From positions 1-64,000 of the forward strand of contig CAYMKU010000012.1 in the NCBI GenBank assembly GCA_964391015.1: a DNA stretch of 64,000 nucleotides, written 5' to 3'. Positions within the stretch are counted from its first letter, which is position 1. The number at the start of each line of letters is the position of its first letter. Source of the DNA: XYD12-FULL-36-8 sp964391015. Its GTDB lineage: Bacteria; Bacteroidota; Ignavibacteria; Ignavibacteriales; Ignavibacteriaceae. Below, one piece after another: positions 17,936 to 28,210 of this stretch. The notes under the pieces are model-generated. The model did not search any database and was not told the DNA's origin. It saw only the letters and a program-made list of their open reading frames with translations. The translations under genes and the position numbers were made by a program.

Positions 17936-20428
17936 TCAAATAGACTCAGTTAATAAAGTAAAAGCATATCCCCTTCTTAGTAATTCCGTAATTATTTCAT
18001 CCAGATGATCATAAAGTTTGTCTGTACGTTTGTCATCAGTTCCCAAATGCATTAATAAAATAAAGCCATTCAATCCTTGTGGCTGATCTGATTCATAATT
18101 AAAAATATTCTCGACTATTTTTTGACTGCTAAAATATTGTTTACCCAAGTCAGGGTAAGTCCAATCTTGATTCGAGTTGATTCCGGTTGAGTTACAAACT
18201 AACACCAGCCCCAACTCTTTGCACCAATCGCTAATTTGCTGGTTGTACCATTCAAATGGAGGAAGATAAAACTTCGCCATATCCGCAGTCACACCAAACT
18301 TATTCATTTCCTGATAATTTATTCTAACATCTTCAATAAAATCGTCTTTACTAATCAAAGTTGAATCTCGATTTCCCCAAGAAGCATATAAGATGTGCTT
18401 ATCAGAATGAGCACCTAAATAATGCCCATTCTTAATAAGATTTTCGATGATATATCTATGATCCGTATTTCTATAGAAATCTCCAGTAAAGAAGAATGAT
18501 GCATGGATTTTATGTTTATTTAGTACTTTGTTTACTGTTTCGTATCCATCGGCGAACTCGTGTCCAGTAAACACAAGATTTATTCGTTTCTGAGAAGAAT
18601 CTGTTCTGATAATTGCTCCATGATTGACGTTTACCTTTTCTCTCTTAGATTGATCCGAACTAATTTTTTGAAGTGCAGAAAGATAATATGTTAAACTTGC
18701 TGTACCATCCATTGTCGGTTCGTTTGTCGAATAGTCCCCATAATCATCGTGATAAATAGAAATGTCAGATTGAAACGGTGTATATTCGTCTTCGTTGTAA
18801 AGTTTTATTCCAATAAGTCGTTTATAAATTGAAGTATAAACTGGACCATCCACTAAACCTCCATCAATCTGAATTTTCTTCAAATGTGTGAATGCCGAAT
18901 GCGGATCATCTGGATAGTCTCTATTCTCTGGCAAACCTATAATCATACTTGTTCCCCAAGGATTGCAACCAAACAACCAATCTCGCAAGCCCGCTTCCAT
19001 TTCAGAATATGAATTGTCTCCTGTTAATTCTTGATAAAGATGACACTGGGTTAAAATTGCCGCAACAAGATTATTTGAACACCAAATAAATGGAATGCCA
19101 AAAAGAAATGGATTGGTTTTTCCACGTTGATAAACTTTTTCAATTCCTTCTCTTAAAAATTCTTTAAATTTCTTTTGTTCAACATTGCTTACTGAAGCAG
19201 CGAGATAATAGTGTCCAAGATTAATAAAGGGATACCATTGATAGTGTTTTGCTGTATCAGCTCCCATCCATGGTGTAACATGCTCCTGTTTTCCATAGAA
19301 TATGGCATCGTCTAAAAAATCTTTGTTCTTTGTCAACAAATACAAAACTGAGGCAGCAAGTTGCATATCATCAGTCCAGTTTTCTTCTTCATAGTAATAA
19401 GGTGACAAGCATGGTGCTGTTTGACAAACTCCAGGAAATCTTTTTCCATATTCATATGCTTCAATTGATTTTTGTCTCAGCAAGTTCGAATAATCGGGGA
19501 AAAATTTCTCAAATATTTCTGCACCAAGTGCAAATGCAGAAGCAAATTTACCAGCAGTTGAAGCAATCCCATTACTTTGGTTTTTATATTTGAATACACC
19601 CTGAGGTTCACCTGTACAGAAATAGACTGGCCTTTCCAATTTTTTACCATATGAAATAGTATCCTCATTTGGAAGCCTGAATCCACGATGATCTCGATCA
19701 TCAGCAATTTGATTGAACATGACATCTTTATTGGGATTCATCTTGATCAACCAATCAAGACCCCACTTCGCTTCATCAAGTATATCAGGAATTCCATTTG
19801 GATATTGAGAACCATTACTATCAAATTTATCGAGAAATGATTGCGAATTTTTTTGATAAGCGAACAGCATTTGAAAAATAGCATTCGCAGAAGTTGTAAC
19901 ATATTGCAAATAATCTGAGGCATCATGCCAGCCGCCTATTACATCAATGTGAGTTGAATCTAAATACGGATGATAGATAATAAAGCCATCGGTTGTGTGA
20001 CATGAATCTTTTAGAATAGGATTATATCCACATCTCTGCTGTCGCATGTATCTTAATAAAAAGTCTGCCGAGCAATTATAAATATCATTCCTAATTTGAA
20101 AGCCGGGTGATTGTATAGAATCAATTTTTATATAATATGCTCCCTCCTTTTCAAACTCTGAAAAGTTTAATCTGAATGTAGAACTAAATGCACCATAAGA
20201 ACCGTACGAATAAATTTTATCAGAAGTGAAAACAATTTTGTCATCTAGAACATTGTGAATGGTGAAATCCTTTGGAATGAACTTGCTTTTAGAAATTAAT
20301 ACCCCCACTTTAATTTCTTTTGGTAAATATCCCAATTGATTTATGCGAATCCAAGATTGAGAATAAGAATCACGAACTGTTAGGAATATAATGGATATGA
20401 AGCTACAATATGTAATAAATCTTTTCAT
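17936..20428 (-). CDS. Secreted GH9 glycosidase fused to a NodB-like deacetylase domain
   Basis: The 830-aa product starts with a signal peptide (cleavage near residue 24, DSYSQ/SW). An Ig-like cellulase N-terminal domain follows (about 25-112), beginning IRINQLGYLP. The GH9 (alpha/alpha)6 domain (about 115-590) has the catalytic base motif GGWHDASDY (Asp169/Asp172) and the acid Glu570 in STNEPTMDGTAS. GH9 enzymes cut beta-1,4-glucans, or glucosamine oligomers. Residues 615-830 form a NodB-like polysaccharide deacetylase domain with the metal His pair in GAHSDKHILY (674, 678). The usual first motif TFDDGP is replaced by FTGHEFADG, so the metal site is altered. No C-terminal sorting tail is seen. 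Monocistronic. Confidence 0.88.
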   Translation of the reverse strand: MKRFITYCSFISIIFLTVRDSYSQSWIRINQLGYLPKEIKVGVLISKSKFIPKDFTIHNVLDDKIVFTSDKIYSYGSYGAFSSTFRLNFSEFEKEGAYYIKIDSIQSPGFQIRNDIYNCSADFLLRYMRQQRCGYNPILKDSCHTTDGFIIYHPYLDSTHIDVIGGWHDASDYLQYVTTSANAIFQMLFAYQKNSQSFLDKFDSNGSQYPNGIPDILDEAKWGLDWLIKMNPNKDVMFNQIADDRDHRGFRLPNEDTISYGKKLERPVYFCTGEPQGVFKYKNQSNGIASTAGKFASAFALGAEIFEKFFPDYSNLLRQKSIEAYEYGKRFPGVCQTAPCLSPYYYEEENWTDDMQLAASVLYLLTKNKDFLDDAIFYGKQEHVTPWMGADTAKHYQWYPFINLGHYYLAASVSNVEQKKFKEFLREGIEKVYQRGKTNPFLFGIPFIWCSNNLVAAILTQCHLYQELTGDNSYSEMEAGLRDWLFGCNPWGTSMIIGLPENRDYPDDPHSAFTHLKKIQIDGGLVDGPVYTSIYKRLIGIKLYNEDEYTPFQSDISIYHDDYGDYSTNEPTMDGTASLTYYLSALQKISSDQSKREKVNVNHGAIIRTDSSQKRINLVFTGHEFADGYETVNKVLNKHKIHASFFFTGDFYRNTDHRYIIENLIKNGHYLGAHSDKHILYASWGNRDSTLISKDDFIEDVRINYQEMNKFGVTADMAKFYLPPFEWYNQQISDWCKELGLVLVCNSTGINSNQDWTYPDLGKQYFSSQKIVENIFNYESDQPQGLNGFILLMHLGTDDKRTDKLYDHLDEIITELLRRGYAFTLLTESI

Positions 20429-20532
20429 ATGATATTCTCAATATTTCTCAGCAAAATTAAAAAATGAATAACTAAGAAACATTAATGAATATCAGAGGAG
20501 GTTATGAAGAGTACGCTACAGTTAAATTTGGT

Positions 20533-23500
20533 TTAAGATTTTAGAACAGACTCTACCAAATTAACTATATCATCTTTTGCAAACGGTTTAGAAATGTAAT
20601 GGGTACATCCTTGTGAAAGAAATTTCTCCCTGTCTCCATACAGAGCATACGCTGTAACCGCAATTATTGGTACATCTTTAAAACTGTTAATTTCTTTTAT
20701 CTTGTTGATTGCTTCAATTCCATTTAAGCCAGACCCCAAATTAATATCAGCTAATATCGCTGCATATTTTTTCTTCCCTGCCATAGCAATAGCAATACTA
20801 CCGTTAGGTGCCCAATCGGTTTGGCAAGTTTCACTCAAGTAAAATCTAATTATGTCGGCAGTGGGCTTATCATCTTCAATAAGCAAAACCTCTGAAGCAA
20901 ATTTGAAATTGGATTTAGGTTCTTTATTCGGCAGGATCTTTTCAGAAGTCATTTTGGATTGGGTTATATAATCTGCGGTATATAATGGAAACCTTACTGT
21001 AAATTCGGATCCTCTGCCCAACGTACTATCAACTGAAATTTCACCTCCCATTAATTCGATAAATTTTTTGGCGACAGTTAGTCCAAGCCCTAAACCTTCG
21101 AATGCTCTGGAAAGACCTTCGCTTGCTTGTCTGAAAGGTTCAAATATTAATCTGGAATTTTGTTCTGAAATTCCGACACCGGTATCTCTTACCTTCAACT
21201 CGGCCCAAAGCTTTTGTTTCTCAACTATTTCGGAAATTGAAATGGTTACCTCTCCATTACTGGTATATTTGATAGCATTTGCTAATAAATGTTCTATAAC
21301 TTGTGATAGCATTCTTTCATCAGCATTTATTTCGAGATCCTCTTCTCCATGAACTATTGCTAATCTTATTCCCTTCTCTTTAGCAACAAGATGAAATTGC
21401 TTTAGTTTTTCGCGGACTGCCTTATTTAAATTCTGACGTGATAACTTAACTGTCAATCTATCTGCTTCTATATGTGATAGATCAAGAATTAGATTAATCG
21501 TTTCCTTTAATCTTATTCCACTCTTAAGAAGAGTGTATGCCATATCTTTGAAATCAGAATTATCGATTTCGTTGTACAATGTTTCTGCATACCCAAGAAT
21601 ACCGATAAGCGGAGTTCTGAGTTCATGACTTATGTTTGTTAAAAAAATGGATTTTAGCCGATTGATTTCTTCCGCTTTCTCTTTTGCAACTCTTAATTCT
21701 TCCTCTGCAAGCTTCTGTTCGGTAATATCCGTAAACATACCGAAGGAACCATGATATTTCCCTTCTTTATCAACCAATGGGCTTGCCGAAATCAGAACCC
21801 AGACAGTGGAACCGTCTTTTCTGATAAGTTTCCTTTTATAGATATCTGATTTTCCTTTTATTCTTTCTTCCATTTTAACCAAATGGTTTTCCATTTCCTC
21901 TGGTGGAAGAAGCATTCCAAAATTCATGTTCATTAATTCATCACCAGTATAACTTGTCATCTCGGACATTCGAGGATTAACCAGAACAATTTTTTCATTA
22001 GAATCTGAAGCAAGAATTCCTTCAATCGAAGTTTCAAACAATGTTCTGAATTTTTTTTCAGATTCAATTAAAGCTTCCTCAGCAATTTTTCTATTTGTTA
22101 TATCGCGAAAACTCCATACCCTTCCAACCGCTTTATTTCCGATTAATTGAGGGCGTGAGTAGCGTTCAAAAATTCTTCCATCTGTAAATTCTAACAGATC
22201 AATACTCTCGGCCATTGTATCTTTATATAATTCTTTTACTTTGTTCAGGAATTGATCTGGATACTTTAGTTGACTTAGTACGAAGTTTAACGAAGCTGCA
22301 TCACTTCTAGTTTGAATAATTGATTCAGGTATTTTCCACATATCTACAAATTTGTTATTGAACCGCTGAATCTTTCCATTTTGATCAACAACTAAAATTC
22401 CATCAACAGTGGATTCAAGAGTTCCTTCAAGCAATGAAAAAGAATCTTTAATCGCTTCTTCGGCAAGTTTACTCTCGGTGATATCTCTAATCGTTCCGAT
22501 CATTTTAACCGGTTGATTTTTAGAATCGAATTCCAGTTCACCCAAACCATGTACCCAGCGTTCTTCTCCATCGGTCCTGCGAACGATTTTATATTCTTTG
22601 TCAAATCGGTTATGTTGCAGCAAAACATGATTCGAAAAGTGGTTCGCCATCGTTTCACGCCACTCTGGATGTATTAATGAAACCCATCCTTCTACTGAAC
22701 GAGTATATTTTTCGTCGATCCCAAAGATGTCATCAAGAATTTTTGAACTCTGCCAAGTACCTTTAGGAATATCGAGGACATAACTTCCTAATTTGGCTAT
22801 TGCCTGCGTTTCTCTAAGCAATTTTTCACTTTCTTGAATTGCTTCTTCTACCTGCTTACGCTCGGTTATATCCTCTTTTACAGCCAAATAATGAGTAATA
22901 ACGCCATTAGTATTTTTGATTGGAGATATCGATGCACTTTCCCAATACAGTTCGCCATTTTTCTTTCTATTATGGAATTCACCGTTCCATTCTTTGCCAG
23001 ATGAAATAGTTTGCCACATTGCTTTGTAACTCTCATCTTTAAATTCACCAGATTTCAAAATTCTTGGGTTTTTACCAACAACTTCTTGAAACGAATAACC
23101 TGTAACTTCAATAAACTTTTGATTCACATATTCAATGTTGCCATGTGTATCTGTTATCATGATTGAAGCTGGGCTCTGTTCAACAGCTTGAGAAAGTTTT
23201 CTCAAATTTTCCTCAGCAGCCCTTTGTTCTGATATGTCTTCATAAGTTCCTATAACACCAACTACTTGATGATTTTCGTTTTTTAATGGCAGCTTATTCA
23301 AACGTACAGTAATTCTGTTTTTTCTTGCTGGAACATATTGGTCATAGTCGGAGGTGTAAATTGAATTACCTGTTCTTAAAACATATTTATCAGAATTTAT
23401 AAAATTAGAAGCTTCTTCAGGTAAAGTAAAATCGTACTCATTTTTACCAACGATTTCTGATGGATCTTCAATACCTATGTCCTTTGCAAAGGTAATATTA

Positions 23501-24741
23501 CAACCCAAAAAATTAGAGTTTTTATCCTTCCAGAAAACTCTTTGAGGAATGTTGTCAAGAATAGTACGAAGCATTATTTGCTTAGATTGTTGAATTTCTT
23601 CTTGTGCATTTTTTGAATCTGTAAAATCATGAATAATTAGAAAAACAAATCCTTTTTCCGGAGAGTAAGCCGAAATTGAAAACCATCGGTTTATTTTTTT
23701 GGCAATAACTTCAAACCTTATTTCGGTACCGGTCATCGCCACATCAATAATTAAAGGAATAGGATTTGGTTCGATGCTTTCTGAAATTCGAAAATCAATA
23801 AAAACAGATTTCCCAATAACTTTTTTATCGGAGATCCGCATTAATTTTTCAAATGCTTTGTTTGCCTCTAACAAAATCAAATCACTAGTATTAGTTTGAT
23901 CATCATTTATAATCTTGATAAAAGCATATGCATCATTCATTTTCTCAAACAAATTTTTATACTTATAAGCATCCCTTCTTAACTCTCCCATTTCACTATC
24001 TTTTGCAGAAATGTCTCTGAGCGTAAAAAGTTCAGCTATTGGAGAATTATCCTGATCCGTGAGAATTGAATTTTGAATTTCAATTAACAAAGAATTTCCA
24101 TTTTTTTTTGGATAAACCAGCTCACATCTCCATCCATGTTCATATGAATGCATTAAATTGTTAAATGACTTTGATTGCTTATAACAATCTTCAAACAATG
24201 AACCGATGGATTTCCCTAATAAATTAGCAGAAGAAAAACCTAATAACTGAATTAACGAATCATTTACAAAAATAATCTCACGTTCCAAGTTTGTTACAAT
24301 AATGCTGTCAATGCTGCTGCTAACAATCTGGCTCAGTATGCTATTAGGCAGAGTAGCCGGATGAGAGCCATGATGTTTTATAATCGTTCCAAGAATAGCA
24401 GGTTTCTCATCGCTTACTGTTTTGGAAAAATTCATTTCAACATTTTCCAGTGATTTATCATTCTTAATGATTCGTAGGTTTAATTGTACGGCACTAGTTT
24501 GGGATGAGTTTAGTTCGGCAAGCTTATTCTCTAATTTGTTTTGATCTTCAAAAAAAACAAATTCTGCTATTGTTTTTTTATTTATTATTTGCTCCGATTG
24601 ATAACCAAGCAAATAGGCAAACTTTTGATTACAATTAAAAATCACCCCGTCTCTAATAAGAAATGTTCCAGATGAGATATCCTCAAAATCTGAATCTGGA
24701 CAGAACGGTGATTGCTTGGGAATTAAAAAATTATTGTTCAA
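20533..24741 (-). CDS. Hybrid sensor histidine kinase with eight PAS domains
   Basis: The 1402-aa product has no membrane helix. I count eight PAS-type segments between residues 20 and about 1020; the fifth (SPASIMITDTHGNIEYVNQK) and last (SIEGILASDSNEKIVLVNPR) are the clearest, and the sixth is of the PAS_3 kind. A HisKA domain follows with His1039 in NISHELRTPLIGILGY, then a HATPase domain with FEGLGLGLTVAKKF. A C-terminal receiver domain has Asp1332 in ILADINLGSGLNG. Such hybrids pass phosphate to a separate phosphotransfer protein or regulator, none of which is adjacent. It probably integrates several cytoplasmic signals. Confidence 0.94.
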   Translation of the reverse strand: MNNNFLIPKQSPFCPDSDFEDISSGTFLIRDGVIFNCNQKFAYLLGYQSEQIINKKTIAEFVFFEDQNKLENKLAELNSSQTSAVQLNLRIIKNDKSLENVEMNFSKTVSDEKPAILGTIIKHHGSHPATLPNSILSQIVSSSIDSIIVTNLEREIIFVNDSLIQLLGFSSANLLGKSIGSLFEDCYKQSKSFNNLMHSYEHGWRCELVYPKKNGNSLLIEIQNSILTDQDNSPIAELFTLRDISAKDSEMGELRRDAYKYKNLFEKMNDAYAFIKIINDDQTNTSDLILLEANKAFEKLMRISDKKVIGKSVFIDFRISESIEPNPIPLIIDVAMTGTEIRFEVIAKKINRWFSISAYSPEKGFVFLIIHDFTDSKNAQEEIQQSKQIMLRTILDNIPQRVFWKDKNSNFLGCNITFAKDIGIEDPSEIVGKNEYDFTLPEEASNFINSDKYVLRTGNSIYTSDYDQYVPARKNRITVRLNKLPLKNENHQVVGVIGTYEDISEQRAAEENLRKLSQAVEQSPASIMITDTHGNIEYVNQKFIEVTGYSFQEVVGKNPRILKSGEFKDESYKAMWQTISSGKEWNGEFHNRKKNGELYWESASISPIKNTNGVITHYLAVKEDITERKQVEEAIQESEKLLRETQAIAKLGSYVLDIPKGTWQSSKILDDIFGIDEKYTRSVEGWVSLIHPEWRETMANHFSNHVLLQHNRFDKEYKIVRRTDGEERWVHGLGELEFDSKNQPVKMIGTIRDITESKLAEEAIKDSFSLLEGTLESTVDGILVVDQNGKIQRFNNKFVDMWKIPESIIQTRSDAASLNFVLSQLKYPDQFLNKVKELYKDTMAESIDLLEFTDGRIFERYSRPQLIGNKAVGRVWSFRDITNRKIAEEALIESEKKFRTLFETSIEGILASDSNEKIVLVNPRMSEMTSYTGDELMNMNFGMLLPPEEMENHLVKMEERIKGKSDIYKRKLIRKDGSTVWVLISASPLVDKEGKYHGSFGMFTDITEQKLAEEELRVAKEKAEEINRLKSIFLTNISHELRTPLIGILGYAETLYNEIDNSDFKDMAYTLLKSGIRLKETINLILDLSHIEADRLTVKLSRQNLNKAVREKLKQFHLVAKEKGIRLAIVHGEEDLEINADERMLSQVIEHLLANAIKYTSNGEVTISISEIVEKQKLWAELKVRDTGVGISEQNSRLIFEPFRQASEGLSRAFEGLGLGLTVAKKFIELMGGEISVDSTLGRGSEFTVRFPLYTADYITQSKMTSEKILPNKEPKSNFKFASEVLLIEDDKPTADIIRFYLSETCQTDWAPNGSIAIAMAGKKKYAAILADINLGSGLNGIEAINKIKEINSFKDVPIIAVTAYALYGDREKFLSQGCTHYISKPFAKDDIVNLVESVLKS

Positions 24742-25240
24742 ATGCTCTCAGTCATTTCGTTAATCAATTTGGATATTTTTATCCTACACAAAATTATCCT
24801 TCATCAAACTTGGACTCATTTTACGTGTTTGGAGTATCAAATGGATTGCCAATCAATCTATCAATTAAATCGTTAAATTCAGTAAATATTGTGACAAAAC
24901 TACCATTAAATATAGACCTCCATAAAAACACATGTAAATTCAAGAAAGTAATCACTTAATTTTCAACTTTTGGATACCGTTAAAAACTGTATTTCTTAAA
25001 AAACCTCACCCCCTAAAAACAACGAAATTGCTACAATTTCCTTTTTTCTTTCCTTTTAATGCCTTAAATTAGGGCAGTAATAAATCCCTAAACTATAGAA
25101 TTTGAGGTTTTTGCAATATTTGGTTAACATTTTTAAGGTATTTATTTCTCTTACAACAATTTAAAAGTGGAATTTTTACCTTATTACGAAATTAGATACC
25201 ACTAAACAACATCAATAAAAAATAAGGAGCAGTTCTTGGA
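24742..25240. other. Intergenic gap between divergent genes
   Basis: This 499-bp AT-rich stretch separates the hybrid kinase from the DUF3078 gene and must hold both promoters. An open frame running 24663-24959 on the plus strand has no family resemblance and overlaps the kinase start, so I do not call it. A fragment AACCTCACCCC at 25004 resembles one arm of the palindromic repeat at 7146. An AAGGAG ribosome site precedes the DUF3078 gene. Confidence 0.5.
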
Positions 25241-26080
25241 ATGAAAAAACTAATTATAAGTTTGATTCTTTTCGTAGGAAGTCCTTCTTTTTCCCAAAAC
25301 GATCTTCACATAAAATCTAATTGGAATTATTCTGGAGTTGCCGGCTTAAATATAAGTCAAATCTCACTAAACAATTGGACACAAGGAGGCGACAATGCAC
25401 TCGCTTTTGCTTTGTTAGGAAACTTCGGTGCAAAGTACATTGATTCTCCATGGACGTTTAATAATGGATTGAAACTTGCTTTCGGTAGGACAAAACTTGG
25501 TCAAGATGAATTCAGAACTAATGATAATGAATTTTTTCTTGAAAACATTTTATCATATTCTTTTGGTTGGGCATTAGATCCATATTTTAGTAACACTGTA
25601 AGAACCGTAATATCTAAGGGATTCGACTATAAGGTTGTTCCCTCATTCCAAACATCTCAATTTTTTGATCCCGGTTACATCACTCAAAGCATAGGATTTC
25701 TCTATAATAAGATCCCAAATGTTACAACAAGACTTGGTATCGGTTTTCAAGAAACAGTAACAAATAAATTCCCTGGTTATTCTGATGATCCTAAAACTAC
25801 AACAATTGAAAAATTTAAACTTGACACAGGTATCGAATCAGTAACTGAAGTATTATTTAATGTCGAAGAAAATGTTGCATACGGAAGCAAACTGAGACTC
25901 TTCTCTCGTTTTAATGAATTAGATGTTTGGGATGTTCGATGGGATAATCTTATCACCGCACAAATCAGTAAGTATTTTAATACAAACTTGAACGTTCTTT
26001 TAATTTATGAGAAGAAGCAATCTCTTAAAACTCAATTAAAAGAGGCTCTACAATTCGGAATAACTTATTCATTATTTTAA
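25241..26080 (+). CDS. DUF3078 outer-membrane protein
   Basis: The 279-aa product has a signal peptide (residues 1-18, ending PSFSQ) and then the DUF3078 pattern: GVAGLNISQISLNNWTQGGD, followed by alternating beta-strand sequence to the last residue, Phe. This looks like an outer-membrane beta-barrel typical of Bacteroidota; its substrate is unknown. AAGGAG lies upstream of the ATG. mscL starts 24 nt downstream, so the two probably form an operon linked to envelope stress. Confidence 0.85.
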   Translation: MKKLIISLILFVGSPSFSQNDLHIKSNWNYSGVAGLNISQISLNNWTQGGDNALAFALLGNFGAKYIDSPWTFNNGLKLAFGRTKLGQDEFRTNDNEFFLENILSYSFGWALDPYFSNTVRTVISKGFDYKVVPSFQTSQFFDPGYITQSIGFLYNKIPNVTTRLGIGFQETVTNKFPGYSDDPKTTTIEKFKLDTGIESVTEVLFNVEENVAYGSKLRLFSRFNELDVWDVRWDNLITAQISKYFNTNLNVLLIYEKKQSLKTQLKEALQFGITYSLF

Positions 26081-26104
26081 CAATTTCATGAAAGGAGTTC
26101 ATGC

Positions 26105-26503
26105 ATGTCGTTAATAAAAGAATTCAAGGAATTTGCTGTTAAGGGGAATGTCATTGACATGGCAGTAGGTATTATCATTGGAGGTGCATTCGGAAAAATT
26201 GTAAGTTCATTCGTATCGGATGTAGTTATGCCACCTATTGGTGTTGCACTTGGCGGTGTTGATTTTTCGAAACTTGCAATAACCGTTAAGGATGCAACCG
26301 AAACAACTGAAGCTGTTAAGATTAACTATGGATTGTTTTTAAATACCATTATTGATTTTCTTATCATTGCTTTTATTATATTTATAGTGATAAAAACAAT
26401 AAATAAAATGAAAAAGAAAGAGGAGGAGAAACCTGCGTCTCCACCAGCACCAACTAAGCAGGAAGTTCTTCTTACTGAAATTCGCGATTTACTAAAAAAA
26501 TAG
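26105..26503 (+). CDS. mscL: Large-conductance mechanosensitive channel
   Basis: MscL opens under membrane tension to release solutes during osmotic downshock. The 132-aa product has the typical N-terminal helix SLIKEFKEFAVKGNVIDMAV and the glycine-rich pore helix GIIIGGAFGKIVSSFVSDVV, then a periplasmic loop, TM2 (about 76-98) and a charged C-terminal helix. The length is normal for the family. A strong AAAGGAG site stands before the ATG. It follows the DUF3078 gene closely. Confidence 0.97.
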   Translation: MSLIKEFKEFAVKGNVIDMAVGIIIGGAFGKIVSSFVSDVVMPPIGVALGGVDFSKLAITVKDATETTEAVKINYGLFLNTIIDFLIIAFIIFIVIKTINKMKKKEEEKPASPPAPTKQEVLLTEIRDLLKK

Positions 26504-26557
26504 AGTTAATATCTGTAGACTTAATAAATATCATTCACAATTATAGAGGTACATAAA

Positions 26558-28132
26558 ATGAAAAAAATCTTTGTTGCTGTTGCAATCGTATTTTTACTTT
26601 CTGCCTTTTACATGCCTTCTTATGGCCAGTTAAATGCAGAGGGATTGAAAGTCGGTTTGCAATTCAATGGTTTATTACCATTTGATGAGTTCTATCTTGA
26701 AAAAGGAATGTCCGAATCATTTGAATTCTCATTCCTCGGTAGAGGTTTCTTCAGATTTGACATCACTAAAAGTATTCAGGGTGAATTAGGTGCAGGTTAT
26801 GGTCGCTATTCAGGTAAAGATAACTTAGACAATTGGAAGTTAACAAACAGTAAATATACAACAGACATTATTCCTATTGACTTTAGGTTCTTAATTAGTC
26901 TTAAAGAAACCGAAAAATGGAATCCATATGTTTTTATAGGTGGTGGCGGATTACATTATTCAGTAAAAGACAAATCTCCCGCTTACAACTATTTAAATCC
27001 CGCTCCAACTGAAAAATTGGAAGAAGAGGGATGGACAGCAATCGTTCCAGTTGGCTTAGGAACTAAAGTAAAACTTTCTGAATCTGTTTTGCTTGAAATT
27101 CAAGCCAACTTTACTTATTCCTTCACAGAGAATCTAAATTTCTTTGCATATCCTGAAACTCCAAAAGATGCATATGCCGGACTTGGTTTAGGACTCACAT
27201 TCCAAGGTGAAAGAGGCACTTCTGATGATGATATGGATGGACTAATGAAGAAAGAAGAAAAACTACTCGGTACAGATCCTAAAAATGCTGATACTGATGG
27301 TGATGGATTAAAAGATGGCGAAGAAGTGAATAAATACAAGACTGATCCTCTAAAAGCTGATACAGATGGCGATGGATTAAATGATGGTGATGAAGTTAAT
27401 AAGTACAAGACTGATCCTCTAAAAGCAGATACTGACGGCGATGGATTGAATGATAAAGATGAGTTAATGCAATACAAGACAGATCCATTAAAAGCAGATA
27501 CTGACGGTGATGGATTAAAAGACAGTGACGAAATCATGAAATACAAAACCGATCCATTAAAAGCTGATACTGACGGCGATGGATTGAAAGACGGCGAAGA
27601 AGTAAGTAAATACAAAACCGATCCATTAAAAGTTGATAGCGATGGCGATGGATTGAAAGATGGCGAAGAAGTCAACAACTTCAAGACTGATCCGTTAAAG
27701 AAAGATACTGACGGTGGTACAATTGATGATGGAGTTGAAGTAAAGAGAGGTACCGATCCATTAAAAGCTGATGATGATGTTGTTAAAGTTGGTGTTCCTA
27801 TGATTCTTGAAGGAGTTACTTTCGAAACTGGCAAAGCTGACATTACTCCTGAGTCTGCAATAATACTCGAAAAATCATTGAAGACAATGAACATCTATCC
27901 TGAGATTGATGTAGAGATTAGTGGTCATACAGACAATGTTGGTAAAAAATCATCCAACGTAAAATTATCACAGAAAAGAGCAGATTCTGTAAAAGCATGG
28001 TTAGTTGGTAAAGGTGTTGATGCTAAGAGAATCACCACTAAAGGTTATGGACCAGACCAACCAATAGCTCCAAACGATTCACCAGATAATAAGAGAAAGA
28101 ATAGAAGAATCGAGTTCAAGAGAACAAAGTAA
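26558..28132 (+). CDS. OmpA-family outer-membrane protein with thrombospondin type-3 repeats
   Basis: The 524-aa product has a signal peptide (residues 1-24, ending YMPSYGQ) and a beta-barrel-like domain of about 200 residues. A Ca2+-binding linker follows, of six exact 23-aa thrombospondin type-3 units (DTDGDGLKDGEEVNKYKTD type) plus one degenerate unit (DTDGGTIDDG). A C-terminal OmpA domain has ISGHTDNVG, LSQKRADSVKAWL and GYGPDQP for peptidoglycan binding. It ties the outer membrane to the cell wall. A paralogue of the same architecture follows 78 nt downstream, behind a terminator. Confidence 0.93.
   Translation: MKKIFVAVAIVFLLSAFYMPSYGQLNAEGLKVGLQFNGLLPFDEFYLEKGMSESFEFSFLGRGFFRFDITKSIQGELGAGYGRYSGKDNLDNWKLTNSKYTTDIIPIDFRFLISLKETEKWNPYVFIGGGGLHYSVKDKSPAYNYLNPAPTEKLEEEGWTAIVPVGLGTKVKLSESVLLEIQANFTYSFTENLNFFAYPETPKDAYAGLGLGLTFQGERGTSDDDMDGLMKKEEKLLGTDPKNADTDGDGLKDGEEVNKYKTDPLKADTDGDGLNDGDEVNKYKTDPLKADTDGDGLNDKDELMQYKTDPLKADTDGDGLKDSDEIMKYKTDPLKADTDGDGLKDGEEVSKYKTDPLKVDSDGDGLKDGEEVNNFKTDPLKKDTDGGTIDDGVEVKRGTDPLKADDDVVKVGVPMILEGVTFETGKADITPESAIILEKSLKTMNIYPEIDVEISGHTDNVGKKSSNVKLSQKRADSVKAWLVGKGVDAKRITTKGYGPDQPIAPNDSPDNKRKNRRIEFKRTK
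27290..27703 (+). repeat. Six in-frame 69-bp repeats encoding TSP3 units (first OmpA gene)
   Basis: Six units of exactly 69 bp, each starting at a GAT-AC/GC codon pair of DTDGDG or DSDGDG, run without gaps. Several units are near identical at DNA level (for example the TACAAGACTGATCC segment), which suggests recent copying. Confidence 0.85.
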
Positions 28133-28152
28133 TTCTGTTCTGATTAATTTAT

Positions 28153-28186
28153 GTGTCTCTGCTGAAAAGCAGAGACACTTTTTTTT
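28153..28186 (+). terminator. Rho-independent terminator after the first OmpA gene
   Basis: A perfect 11-bp stem GTGTCTCTGCT/AGCAGAGACAC with a GAAA tetraloop is followed by eight T. This is a textbook intrinsic terminator. It lies 20 nt after the OmpA stop and 25 nt before the paralogue start, so the two paralogues are at least partly separate units. Confidence 0.92.
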
Positions 28187-28210
28187 GCCAAATATTAAAA
28201 GGAAAAACCG

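Noticed and set aside
24663..24959. 98-aa plus-strand frame in the gap after the hybrid kinase
   Set aside because: It overlaps the kinase start, lacks a ribosome site and has no domain-like pattern.
27115..27894. 259-aa open frame on the minus strand opposite the TSP3 repeats
   Set aside because: It is an antisense reading of the repeat array, with a monotonous Ser/Phe/Pro pattern and no start context. The plus-strand OmpA gene explains it.
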